Assembly (NCBI GenBank): GCA_023229845.1
Contig: JALNYK010000002.1
Span: forward strand, 62,001-126,000
From: Gallionella sp.
Lineage (GTDB): Bacteria; Pseudomonadota; Gammaproteobacteria; Burkholderiales; Gallionellaceae
Reading direction: 5' to 3'
Length of the DNA stretch: 64,000 nucleotides
In this document: piece by piece, positions 18,585 to 26,640 of the stretch
How positions within the stretch are numbered: position 1 is the stretch's first letter
How the letters are laid out: every line of letters starts with the position of its first letter
Notes under the pieces: generated by a model
Told to the model about the DNA's origin: nothing
The model's input: only the letters and a program-made list of their open reading frames with translations
The model's database searches: none
Program-made: the position numbers and the translations under genes

Positions 18585-18609
18585 GGCAGCCATCTTACCG
18601 CAAGGCCAT

Positions 18610-18630
18610 CCGTCCCGATTCGCGGGACGG
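18610..18630. other. Hairpin between napB and the NolW-like gene
   Basis: CCGTCCCG and CGGGACGG form an 8-bp perfect stem with a 5-base loop directly after the napB stop. No T-run follows on the minus strand, so it is more likely an mRNA-stabilising or REP-type hairpin than a full terminator. Confidence 0.5.
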
Positions 18631-18631
18631 T

Positions 18632-19120
18632 TTAGCGTGCGCGCCCGGAGGAGAAGGTGTTGTCCACCAGAGCCGGCGCATCGGTCTGCGAAACATGGCA
18701 CTGGTTGCAGTTGTAGCGCGCGCCGACCGGACTCTCGCCGACCTTGCCCGACGCATTGCGCTGGTCGGTGTAATGGCTGGGCGGGATAGGCGTGGCCATG
18801 CCTTTCATGCGCTTCTGTCCCCATTGCGACGGCTGGTTATGGCAGGCGATGCACAGGTTGCTTTGAGCGGTGATCGGCAGAAAATCGCTGATGCTGTGCG
18901 ATATCTGCGGCGGCGCGCCCGAATAGGCGCGAGGCAATACCTTGTTCGGTCCCGGCAGCCCCGCCTTCTCGTGATACGCCTTCGGCGTCGGCGTATCGAA
19001 CACGCTGGTCTTGCTCAACCCCATCGAATTCGTCTTGACGGGCTCGGCGGCAAAGGACGTAGCGGCCGCGATCAGGGCGATGCCCGCGAATAACCGGGTG
19101 ACGATAGCTACATAGCGCAT
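18632..19120 (-). CDS. napB: Periplasmic nitrate reductase cytochrome subunit NapB
   Basis: A 162-residue dihaem c-type cytochrome that passes electrons to NapA. The signal peptide ends near ATSFA. Two haem motifs are present, CIACH (about 90-94) and CNQCH (about 138-142), with the typical NapB blocks SDFLPITAQSNLC and PPSHYTDQR. It lies 58 bp downstream of napA on the same strand. No napC, napG/H or napD is found within the window on either side. Confidence 0.95.
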   Translation of the reverse strand: MRYVAIVTRLFAGIALIAAATSFAAEPVKTNSMGLSKTSVFDTPTPKAYHEKAGLPGPNKVLPRAYSGAPPQISHSISDFLPITAQSNLCIACHNQPSQWGQKRMKGMATPIPPSHYTDQRNASGKVGESPVGARYNCNQCHVSQTDAPALVDNTFSSGRAR

Positions 19121-19178
19121 GTTGTCTCTCCTTGTCGATTCATTGGGGTCGGATTCATCAGTGCCGAATTCATCCGGA

Positions 19179-21914
19179 TCAGGCCTTGTAGATCTTGACC
19201 GCGCATTTCTTGAAGTCGGTCTGCTTCGAGATCGGACAGGTCGCATCCAGCGTCACCTTGTTAATGAACACGCCCTCGTCGAACCAGGGCACGAACACCG
19301 TTCCTCTAGGCGGCCTGTTCCGCCCTTTGGTCTCCACGGCGGCCTTGATCTTGCCGCGGCGCGACTCTATCCACGCGATGTCGTCCTGCTTGAGGCCGCG
19401 CGACTTGGCGTCTGCCGGATGCATGAACATCACCGCGGAAGGCACGGCCCAGTGCAGTTCGCGCACGCGCCGCGTCATCGTGCCGGAGTGCCAGTGCTCC
19501 AGCACGCGGCCGGTGTTGAGCCACATGTCGTAGTTCTGGTCCGGCTGCTCCACCGGCGCGGCGTAGGGGCGGAAGAATATCTTCGCGCGGCCGGCGATGC
19601 TGGTCTTCTCCGGCTTGGTGATGCCATCCAGATTGCCGCTGGGCAGCAACTTGAACGCGCTGCCGTAGAAGTCGAATCCGCTACCTTTCTTGACGTAGGG
19701 ATCGTAGGCTTCGTTGAATCGCCAGTGAGTCTCCTTGCCGTCCACCACCGGCCACTTCAGCCCGCGCACGTCGTCGCGGAAATACACGTCGAACGGTGCG
19801 AGGTCGTGCGCATGGCCGCGGCCGAATTGGGCGTATTCCTCGAACAGCGCCTTCTCCGGGAACCAGTGATCGCCTAGCAGCTTGGCGGTGTGATTCTCGT
19901 GACCGTTGGCGATCGCATCCGGCCATTTGAACTTCTTGTTGTCCGGCGTCGCGAACAGCACCTCGTACAGACTCGCCTCCGGCGCATACGCCGATCCGGT
20001 CAGCACATCCGGCAGCTTGCCGTCGGCGTACCCTTCGTCCTTGAGTCCCGGTATCTTCTGCTCGCCCCACACCTCCTTGAGCTTGAAGCGCTTGGAGAAC
20101 TCGATGATCTGCCAGATGTCGCTGCGCGCCAGCCCCGGCGGCGGCACCTGCTCGCGCCACAGCTGGGTGCGGCGCTCGGCGTTGCCGTAACCGCCCCACT
20201 TCTCGAAAATCATCGCCGCCGGCAAGACCAGGTCGGCGACCTTGGTGGAGATGCCGGGATATGCGTCCGACACCACGATGAAGTTGTCCTTCTCGCGCGC
20301 CGCCTTGATCCAGTGGTTTGCGTTCGCGGTGTCCTGGAACGGGTTGCACACCTGTATCCAGGCCCAGCGGATCGACCCGTCCTCGATGTCGCGCAGCAGC
20401 TTGGTGAAATGGCTGCCCACCTTGGGATTCAGCGTCTTCGCCGGCAGCTTCCATATCTTCTCGGAAGCGGCGCGGTGGTCGGGATTGTTCACCACCATGT
20501 CGGCGGGCAAGCGGTGCGAGAACACGCCGACCTCGCGCGCGGTGCCGCAGGCGGAAGGCTGGCCGGTCAGCGAGAACGCACCGTTGCCGGGTGTGGCCTG
20601 CTTGCCCAGCAGCAGGTGCAGCATATAGGCCTGCTCGTTGACCCAGGTACCGCGCTGGTGCTGGTTGAAGCCCATGGTCCAGAAGCTGACTACTTTCCTG
20701 CTCTTCTCGATGTAAAGGTCGGCCAGCTGTTTGAGCTTGGCCTTGAAGTCGTCCAGCGACTCGTCCGGGTCGCCCTTGGCCAGTTCGGCGACGAAGTCCA
20801 GCGTGTAGGGCTCCACGCCTTTCCTGAAATCCTCGAAGGTGATCAGCCAGTGCTTGTCCGGCGTGGCGCGATTCTTCTGCTCCACGGTCGCGCCCGCCTG
20901 CTTGCCCTGGGCGATGGCCTCGGCGCTGCCCAACTGCATGGACAGCTCCTTGGCGTTGGTGTCTTTCTCGGCGGCGTAGTCGAACTTGTCGGTGCCGCGC
21001 AGGCCGTAGCCGATGTCGGTGGGCCCGGCGGCGAACGCACAGTGCTTGTCGACGAATTCCCGGTTCACCGCATTGCGCGTGACGATCTCGCGCGCGATGT
21101 AGTTCATGATCGCGAGATCGGTGCTGGGCTTGAAGATAATCTCCAGATCGGCGATGCCGGAGCACATGTTGCTGACCGTGGTCAGGTTGACCACGCGCAC
21201 GTTCGGGTCGCCCAGCTTGCGGTCGGAGACGCGCATCCACAGCACCGGGTGCATCTCCGCCATATTCGCGCCCCACAGCACCATGGTGTCGGTGTGCTCG
21301 ATGTCGTCGTAGTTGCCGGCCGGCTCGTCTATGCCGAACACCTGCATGAACGCCGCCACTGCCGAGGCCATGCAGTGGCGCGCGTTGGGATCGATGTTGT
21401 TGCTGCGGAAGCCGGCCTTGAACAGTTTGACCGCGGCGTAGCCTTCCTGCACGGTGTGCTGCCCGGAACCGAAGAAGCCGATCCCGGTCGGGCCGAGTTC
21501 CTTGTAATGGCGCTTGAACTGCTTCTCCATCTCGTCGAACGCGCGATCCCAGGAGACCGGGACGAACTCGCCCTGCTTGTCGTAGCGACCGTTTTTCATC
21601 CGCAGCAGCGGCTGGGTGAGCCTGTCCTTGCCGTAGAGTATCTCGCCGTTGAAATAGCCCTTGATGCAGTTCAGACCGCGATTCACCGGCGCATCGGCAT
21701 CAGCCTTGGTGGCGACGATCTTGCCGTTTTCGGTGGCGACCTGGATGCCGCAGCCTACGCCGCAGAAGCGGCACACACCCCGATCCCAGCGCCAGCCGGA
21801 TTCGGCGCTTTTTACCGCGGCATTGGCGACTTCGGAGACGGGTAACAGGCCGGTTGCGGTGGCAGAAGAAACGACCAGGCTCTGTTTGAGAAAATCGCGG
21901 CGGGACACGGTCAT
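19179..21914 (-). CDS. napA: Periplasmic nitrate reductase catalytic subunit NapA, long form
   Basis: A 911-residue molybdopterin enzyme reducing nitrate to nitrite in the periplasm. I set the start at 21914, where GGAG lies upstream and the twin-arginine signal SRRDFLKQ follows directly. The [4Fe-4S] cysteines are C48, C51, C55 and C83 (CRFCGVGC...LNC). The Mo ligand is the Cys in NARHCMASAV (about 181). At ~911 residues it is longer than the ~830-residue NapA common in proteobacteria and matches the long form known from Campylobacterota, including the ending DFKKCAVKIYKA. The insertions lie in the middle and C-terminal third. Confidence 0.96.
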   Translation of the reverse strand: MTVSRRDFLKQSLVVSSATATGLLPVSEVANAAVKSAESGWRWDRGVCRFCGVGCGIQVATENGKIVATKADADAPVNRGLNCIKGYFNGEILYGKDRLTQPLLRMKNGRYDKQGEFVPVSWDRAFDEMEKQFKRHYKELGPTGIGFFGSGQHTVQEGYAAVKLFKAGFRSNNIDPNARHCMASAVAAFMQVFGIDEPAGNYDDIEHTDTMVLWGANMAEMHPVLWMRVSDRKLGDPNVRVVNLTTVSNMCSGIADLEIIFKPSTDLAIMNYIAREIVTRNAVNREFVDKHCAFAAGPTDIGYGLRGTDKFDYAAEKDTNAKELSMQLGSAEAIAQGKQAGATVEQKNRATPDKHWLITFEDFRKGVEPYTLDFVAELAKGDPDESLDDFKAKLKQLADLYIEKSRKVVSFWTMGFNQHQRGTWVNEQAYMLHLLLGKQATPGNGAFSLTGQPSACGTAREVGVFSHRLPADMVVNNPDHRAASEKIWKLPAKTLNPKVGSHFTKLLRDIEDGSIRWAWIQVCNPFQDTANANHWIKAAREKDNFIVVSDAYPGISTKVADLVLPAAMIFEKWGGYGNAERRTQLWREQVPPPGLARSDIWQIIEFSKRFKLKEVWGEQKIPGLKDEGYADGKLPDVLTGSAYAPEASLYEVLFATPDNKKFKWPDAIANGHENHTAKLLGDHWFPEKALFEEYAQFGRGHAHDLAPFDVYFRDDVRGLKWPVVDGKETHWRFNEAYDPYVKKGSGFDFYGSAFKLLPSGNLDGITKPEKTSIAGRAKIFFRPYAAPVEQPDQNYDMWLNTGRVLEHWHSGTMTRRVRELHWAVPSAVMFMHPADAKSRGLKQDDIAWIESRRGKIKAAVETKGRNRPPRGTVFVPWFDEGVFINKVTLDATCPISKQTDFKKCAVKIYKA

Positions 21915-22079
21915 GATGGGTTCTCCTTCGGTTGGATTGCCGGGGTTCCCAGTCACTATACTATCGGTGCAGCCGGGCTAATAGCCGTCCGCTATAAATA
22001 AGAAAACGCTGATTTCAGCACGATGAGAATAATGGTTTAGAATGCCGCCCGTTTCGTACCACCTCCTCCGTCACACCCG

Positions 22080-22574
22080 ATGAAGTTTGTCCCTTTGCTG
22101 TTCGCCCTGCTGCTCGCTCCATCCGTCTGTCTGGCGGAGGAAGACGCGCAGCCTGTGCAGCAAGAGGAAGCGGCTGCCCCGCAGGACGAGTCATTGAACG
22201 ATCTGGCCTTTTACGCGCTGAGCCTGACCGGCACGCCGTACCGTTACGGCGGCAATTCCCCCGAGACCGGATTCGATTGCAGCGGCTTCGTCCGCCATGT
22301 GTTCCACTCGACGCTGGGCATCGAGCTGCCACGCAGCAGCCGCGAGATCAAAGAACTTGGGGAAAGGATAACCCCGAACGAACTGCGCCCCGGCGACCTG
22401 GTGTTCTACAACACGCTGCGTCGCGCGTTCTCGCATGTCGGCATCTATCTGGGCGAGGGTCGCTTCGTGCACTCCCCGAGCAGCGGCGGCGGCATCCGTG
22501 TCGAGGACATGAACCAGGGCTACTGGCAGAAGCGATTCAACGGCGCGCGGCGCATCATTTCTTCTTCCCGCTGA
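22080..22574 (+). CDS. NlpC/P60 family cell-wall endopeptidase
   Basis: A 164-residue secreted protein with signal peptide (cleavage near CLAEE). An NlpC/P60 domain carries Cys67 in FDCSGF, His119 in SHVGIYLG and a third-position His131 in FVHSP, the expected catalytic set. It probably cleaves peptidoglycan stem peptides. Its 3' end overlaps the convergent mltB gene by 20 bp, pairing two murein hydrolases tail to tail. Confidence 0.93.
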   Translation: MKFVPLLFALLLAPSVCLAEEDAQPVQQEEAAAPQDESLNDLAFYALSLTGTPYRYGGNSPETGFDCSGFVRHVFHSTLGIELPRSSREIKELGERITPNELRPGDLVFYNTLRRAFSHVGIYLGEGRFVHSPSSGGGIRVEDMNQGYWQKRFNGARRIISSSR

Positions 22575-23538
22575 CTTTCTTCCCGCCGCCCCTCTTCCCG
22601 CCGACGGCGCGCGCCGCCCTCAGCTCCTCGGCCAGCTGGAACACCGACATCGCGTAGTAGTCGCTGTTGTTGTAGCGCGTGATCACCTCGAAGTTGTTCT
22701 GCGCCAGCCAGTATTCCTTGCCTTCCCCGACCGTGAACTCCAGCAGCCGCAGCGGTTTGTCCTGCGCGAGTTTCGCCGTCACGCCCTGTGCGGCCCAATC
22801 GACGAGCGTGCGCGGCGTCTTGATGTCCGCCGGCAGCGTCCCCGCCACTTCCGCGCGCACCGTCACGCCCTCTTTCGCGATCCAGCCGTAGCCCAGCAGA
22901 TAATTGGCGACGCTGCCGATCGCATCCCTGTCCTCGCGCAGCAGGTCTATCGTATGGTTGCCATTGAAGTCCACCGCGTACTTGCGGTAGCTGCTCGGCA
23001 TGAACTGCGGCACCCCCATCGCGCCGGCGTAGGAGCCGCGTATGTCGAGCAAGTCGAACTGCTGGTCGCGCGCCAGCAGCAGGTATTGCTCCAGTTCGCT
23101 GCGGAAGAAATCGGCGCGGCGCGGATAGTCGAACGCCAGCGTGGTCAGCGCATCCAGCACGCGATAGTTTCCGGCGTTTCGGCCATAGATCGTCTCGACG
23201 CCGATCAGCGCAACGACGATCTCCTGCGGCACGCCGTATTTCTTCTCGGCGCGGCGCAAGGTCGCGCGGTACTTGTGCCAGAATTCCAGCCCGAGTTTGA
23301 TGCGCTGGCGGTTCACGAAAGACGCGCGGTACTCCGGCCAAGGCCTGGCGGTGGACGGACGCGAGATCGCCTCGATGATCGCCGGACGATGTTGCGCATG
23401 GGCGAACACCTGCTCCAGCTCGTCGCGCTTGAACTGGTGTTTGGCGACCATCTCGTCGATGAACGGGGGAATGCCGGGAAGTTCGGAGGCCTGAACGGCA
23501 CAAGAAACCGACAACAGCAGGGATAAGGCGAATCGCAT
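22555..23538 (-). CDS. mltB: Lytic murein transglycosylase B
   Basis: A 327-residue MltB-type lytic transglycosylase that cleaves peptidoglycan to 1,6-anhydro products. It has a signal peptide (about 1-17, ending VQASE), the catalytic Glu in VALIGVETIYGRNAGNYRVL and the substrate block GSYAGAMGVPQFMPSSYR. No clear lipobox cysteine motif is seen, so it may be soluble periplasmic. The C-terminus is a Lys/Gly-rich tail. It is convergent with, and overlaps, the NlpC/P60 gene. Confidence 0.95.
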   Translation of the reverse strand: MRFALSLLLSVSCAVQASELPGIPPFIDEMVAKHQFKRDELEQVFAHAQHRPAIIEAISRPSTARPWPEYRASFVNRQRIKLGLEFWHKYRATLRRAEKKYGVPQEIVVALIGVETIYGRNAGNYRVLDALTTLAFDYPRRADFFRSELEQYLLLARDQQFDLLDIRGSYAGAMGVPQFMPSSYRKYAVDFNGNHTIDLLREDRDAIGSVANYLLGYGWIAKEGVTVRAEVAGTLPADIKTPRTLVDWAAQGVTAKLAQDKPLRLLEFTVGEGKEYWLAQNNFEVITRYNNSDYYAMSVFQLAEELRAARAVGGKRGGGKKVSGKKK

Positions 23539-23622
23539 GGTGCATGCATTTTAACTCGACAGCCCGGCGCGCCACTGCTAAATTTCGCCCCTCTCTTCAG
23601 CAATTCGATACGGAAGCACATC

Positions 23623-24585
23623 ATGGAACAGACCATCCAGCACCACCGCCTGATCATCCTCGGCTCCGGCCCGGCCGGTTACACCGCCGCCGTGTATGCC
23701 GCGCGCGCCAACCTGAACCCGGTGCTGATCACCGGCCTAGCGCAAGGTGGGCAACTGATGACCACCACCGAAGTGGACAACTGGCCAGCCGATCCGAACG
23801 GGGTTCAGGGCCCGGAACTGATGGAACGCTTCCAGAAGCATGCCGAGCGTTTCAACACCCAGATGATTTTCGACCACATCCACACCGCCAAGCTGCAGCA
23901 GAAACCGTTCCTGCTGGTCGGCGATTCGGGCAGCTATACCTGCGACGCGCTGATCGTCTGCACCGGCGCGTCGGCACAATACCTCGGCCTGCCGTCGGAA
24001 GAAGCCTTCATGGGCCGAGGCGTCTCCGGCTGCGCAACCTGCGACGGCTTCTTCTATCGCGGTCAGGATGTCGCGGTGATCGGCGGCGGCAACACCGCGG
24101 TCGAAGAGGCGCTGTATCTGGCCAACATCGCCAACCATGTGACGCTGGTACACCGACGCGACACCTTCCGCGCCGAACGCATCATGACCGACCACCTGAT
24201 GGACAAGGTGAACGAAGGCAAGATCACATTGCAACTGCACCATGTGCTCGACGAAGTGCTGGGCGACGCCAGCGGCGTGACCGGCATGCGCGTCAAACAC
24301 GTCAAGAGCGGCGAAACGCAGGACATCGCTCTCAAGGGCGTGTTCATCGCGATCGGCCACAAACCGAACACCGATCTCTTCACCGGACAGCTAGAGATGG
24401 ACAGCGGCTACATCCGCACCCGCGGGGGCAATCAGGGCAACGCCACGGCAACCAGCATATCAGGCGTGTTCGCCGCCGGCGACGTGCAGGACCAGATCTA
24501 CCGCCAGGCCTGCACCAGCGCCGCGACCGGATGCATGGCGGCGCTGGATGCCGACAAGTATCTCGCCTCCTTCGGCAAGATTTGA
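23623..24585 (+). CDS. trxB: Thioredoxin-disulfide reductase
   Basis: A 320-residue low-molecular-weight thioredoxin reductase. FAD-binding GSGPAG is at 14-19, the redox pair is CATC (C137 and C140), the NADPH motif is GGGNTAVEEALYL and the C-terminal FAD motif is GVFAAGDVQDQIYRQA. It reduces thioredoxin with NADPH in the cytoplasm. The stop overlaps a TTG start of the Smr gene. Confidence 0.97.
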   Translation: MEQTIQHHRLIILGSGPAGYTAAVYAARANLNPVLITGLAQGGQLMTTTEVDNWPADPNGVQGPELMERFQKHAERFNTQMIFDHIHTAKLQQKPFLLVGDSGSYTCDALIVCTGASAQYLGLPSEEAFMGRGVSGCATCDGFFYRGQDVAVIGGGNTAVEEALYLANIANHVTLVHRRDTFRAERIMTDHLMDKVNEGKITLQLHHVLDEVLGDASGVTGMRVKHVKSGETQDIALKGVFIAIGHKPNTDLFTGQLEMDSGYIRTRGGNQGNATATSISGVFAAGDVQDQIYRQACTSAATGCMAALDADKYLASFGKI

Positions 24586-25094
24586 AAACACCGAAAGACG
24601 AAATCCATCCCGACGATGCCGCGCTGTTCCGCGCGGCCGTCGGCGATGTCAAACCGCTCCCCGACCAGAATCGCATCGTCCAGCAGCGTCCGCCGCGCAG
24701 GCCATTGCTGCGCAACACCGCGATACCCGCAACCATCCCCGACATATTGTCTGACTTCGGCGGCGGCGAAATCCCCGGCGAATATCTCGGCAACGGCCTG
24801 TCGCGCATGATGCTGCGCAAACTCCGCCGCGGCCACTGGCCGATCCAGGACAGCCTCGACCTGCACGGACTGAACACCGATGCCGCGCGACAACTGCTGC
24901 AGGAGTTCCTGCACGAGGCGAAGCAAAACGGGCTGCGCTGCGTGCTGGTGATACACGGCAAGGGCATGGCCGTACTAAAGCAGAACACCCGCCATTGGCT
25001 GATCCAGCATCCGCAGGTACTCGCCTGGTGCGAGGCAGGGCCCGGCAACGGAGGCGGCGGCGCGGTGCTGGCGCTGCTCCGAACCAATCTTTGA
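24582..25094 (+). CDS. Smr/MutS2-domain protein
   Basis: A ~170-residue protein most likely starting at TTG 24582, in a TTGA overlap with the trxB stop, giving KTPKDEIHPDDAALFRAAV as in relatives. The C-terminal Smr domain shows SLDLHGLNTDAARQLLQEFL and the VIHGKG motif, typical of Smr nicking or RNA-cleaving endonucleases. The translational overlap indicates coexpression with trxB. The substrate here is unknown. Confidence 0.88.
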   Translation: MKTPKDEIHPDDAALFRAAVGDVKPLPDQNRIVQQRPPRRPLLRNTAIPATIPDILSDFGGGEIPGEYLGNGLSRMMLRKLRRGHWPIQDSLDLHGLNTDAARQLLQEFLHEAKQNGLRCVLVIHGKGMAVLKQNTRHWLIQHPQVLAWCEAGPGNGGGGAVLALLRTNL

Positions 25095-25138
25095 ACATGC
25101 TAGACTGCGCCCAGCCAGTCATACGGAGGCAAACTATC

Positions 25139-25579
25139 ATGAAAAAAATTCTGTTCGTTTTTCTGATCATGACCGCAGCAAACGCCGGCGCCGGACTCAA
25201 TAAATGGGTCGACTCCAGCGGCAAGGTCCATTATTCGGATCAGCCGCCGCCGGCCGGTATAGAAGCGACTACGCTGCGCTCCGCACCGCCTCCTGCCAGC
25301 GCCCCCGCCCCGGTCAAGTCCCTTGCGGAACGCGAGGCCGAACTGAAGAAAGCCCGTCAGTCGAAAACCGAAGCGGACGAACGTGCGGTCGAGCAGCAGT
25401 CCAATGCCGAAATCGAAAAAGCAAACTGCGCCGCCGCGCAACAATACCTGCGCTCGCTACAGCAGGAGGGCCGCATGCTCGAATACGACGAAAAAGGGGA
25501 GCGTCGTTATCTGGGGGACGATGAACGCCAGCAACGCGTCAACAAGGCACAAGCCGAAATCGGGAAGTGGTGCAAATGA
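25139..25579 (+). CDS. DUF4124 domain secreted protein
   Basis: A 146-residue protein with a signal peptide (MKKILFVFLIMTAANAGAG) and a short DUF4124 module (LNKWVDSSGKVHYSDQPPP). A Pro/Ala linker and a charged, coiled-coil-like region follow. Shine-Dalgarno GGAGG precedes the ATG. The family is common in betaproteobacteria and its function is unknown. Confidence 0.88.
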   Translation: MKKILFVFLIMTAANAGAGLNKWVDSSGKVHYSDQPPPAGIEATTLRSAPPPASAPAPVKSLAEREAELKKARQSKTEADERAVEQQSNAEIEKANCAAAQQYLRSLQQEGRMLEYDEKGERRYLGDDERQQRVNKAQAEIGKWCK

Positions 25580-25582
25580 CAA

Positions 25583-25604
25583 CATGGCCCCATCCGGGGC
25601 CATG
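25583..25604. terminator. Hairpin between convergent genes
   Basis: CATGGCCCC and GGGGCCATG form a perfect 9-bp stem around ATCC, just after the DUF4124 stop and before the end of the convergent metal-efflux gene. No T-run follows, so terminator activity is uncertain. Confidence 0.5.
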
Positions 25605-25609
25605 AACCA

Positions 25610-26554
25610 TCAGGCGTAGCGGTGTATCTCTATCGTCGTATGGACGATTTCTTCATGCACGCATAACTGTTCCCGCACCCATTCCGGCGTGATGGTTTCG
25701 CTGTGTGTCACGATGCCGACGGCGCACGCATAAGCATCTTTCCCGACACGCCAGACATGCAAGTCGGTTATCCGCGTCCGGTCCGGATTATCGGACGACT
25801 CGATGACCTGTCTGATCTCGTCCACAACGGCATGATCCATTTCCCTGTCCAGCAACACCGCGCCGGTCTGGACCAGCAGCTTCTTCGCCCAGATCGCCAC
25901 CAGCAGCGCGCCGACGATGCCCATGACCGGGTCCAGCCACGACCAGCCATACAACAAGCCTCCCACCAGCGCGACGATGGCCAGCACCGAAGTCGCAGCA
26001 TCGGCGAGCACATGCAGATAGGCGGCTTTCAGATTCAGATCGTGATGGTGATGATGGTGGTGGTGCTCAGGTTCGTCGCCGTGAGAGTGTCCATGATGAT
26101 GAGCATTGCCGAGGATCATCGCACAGACGATGTTGACCAGCAGGCCGACCACGGCAACGCCTATCGCCGCCTGGTAATGGATAGGTTGCGGCGAAAACAG
26201 GCGATCGACCGAGCCGAACACCATCATCGCCGCGATGCCGAGCAGGAACAGCGCGCTGGTATAGCCGCCGAGGATTTCGATCTTCCAGGTGCCGAAAGCA
26301 AACCTCGGATCGTTGGCATAACGCCGGGCCGCCGCATAGGAAAACGCACTCAAACCGATGGCTAAGGCATGCGAGCTCATATGCCATCCGTCCGCCAGCA
26401 ACGCCATCGAGTTAAACCACCAACCGGCCCATATCTCCACCACCATCATCGCGGCGGTGATCCACATCACCGTGCGCGTGCTCCGCTCGGCGGCGGGATT
26501 GGCTTTGTTGAATGCATGCAGGTGTGTCCAGCGCGACAGGTCTTGTGTGTCCAT
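25610..26554 (-). CDS. dmeF: CDF-family divalent metal efflux transporter, DmeF-like
   Basis: A 314-residue cation diffusion facilitator with six membrane helices. It exports divalent metal ions in exchange for protons. The HxxxD motifs are present in LLADGWHMSSHAL and YLHVLADAATSVLAI. A His-rich cytoplasmic loop (HHHGHSHGDEP, then eight His) lies between helices IV and V. The N-terminal W-HLHAF and the block AERSTRTVMWITAAMMVVEI match the DmeF (Co/Ni) subgroup as I recall it. Specificity is inferred from that, not proven. Confidence 0.88.
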   Translation of the reverse strand: MDTQDLSRWTHLHAFNKANPAAERSTRTVMWITAAMMVVEIWAGWWFNSMALLADGWHMSSHALAIGLSAFSYAAARRYANDPRFAFGTWKIEILGGYTSALFLLGIAAMMVFGSVDRLFSPQPIHYQAAIGVAVVGLLVNIVCAMILGNAHHHGHSHGDEPEHHHHHHHHDLNLKAAYLHVLADAATSVLAIVALVGGLLYGWSWLDPVMGIVGALLVAIWAKKLLVQTGAVLLDREMDHAVVDEIRQVIESSDNPDRTRITDLHVWRVGKDAYACAVGIVTHSETITPEWVREQLCVHEEIVHTTIEIHRYA

Positions 26555-26640
26555 GATTGATGATTTTTAGATGATGCTGAATTGAATGAACTGCCGGCGC
26601 CGGTTAACGATTCTCCGACCATCCCGCAGATATTGATAGT

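Noticed and set aside
19890..21845. A 651-codon open frame opposite napA
   Set aside because: napA is unmistakable on the other strand. The opposite frame lacks motifs.
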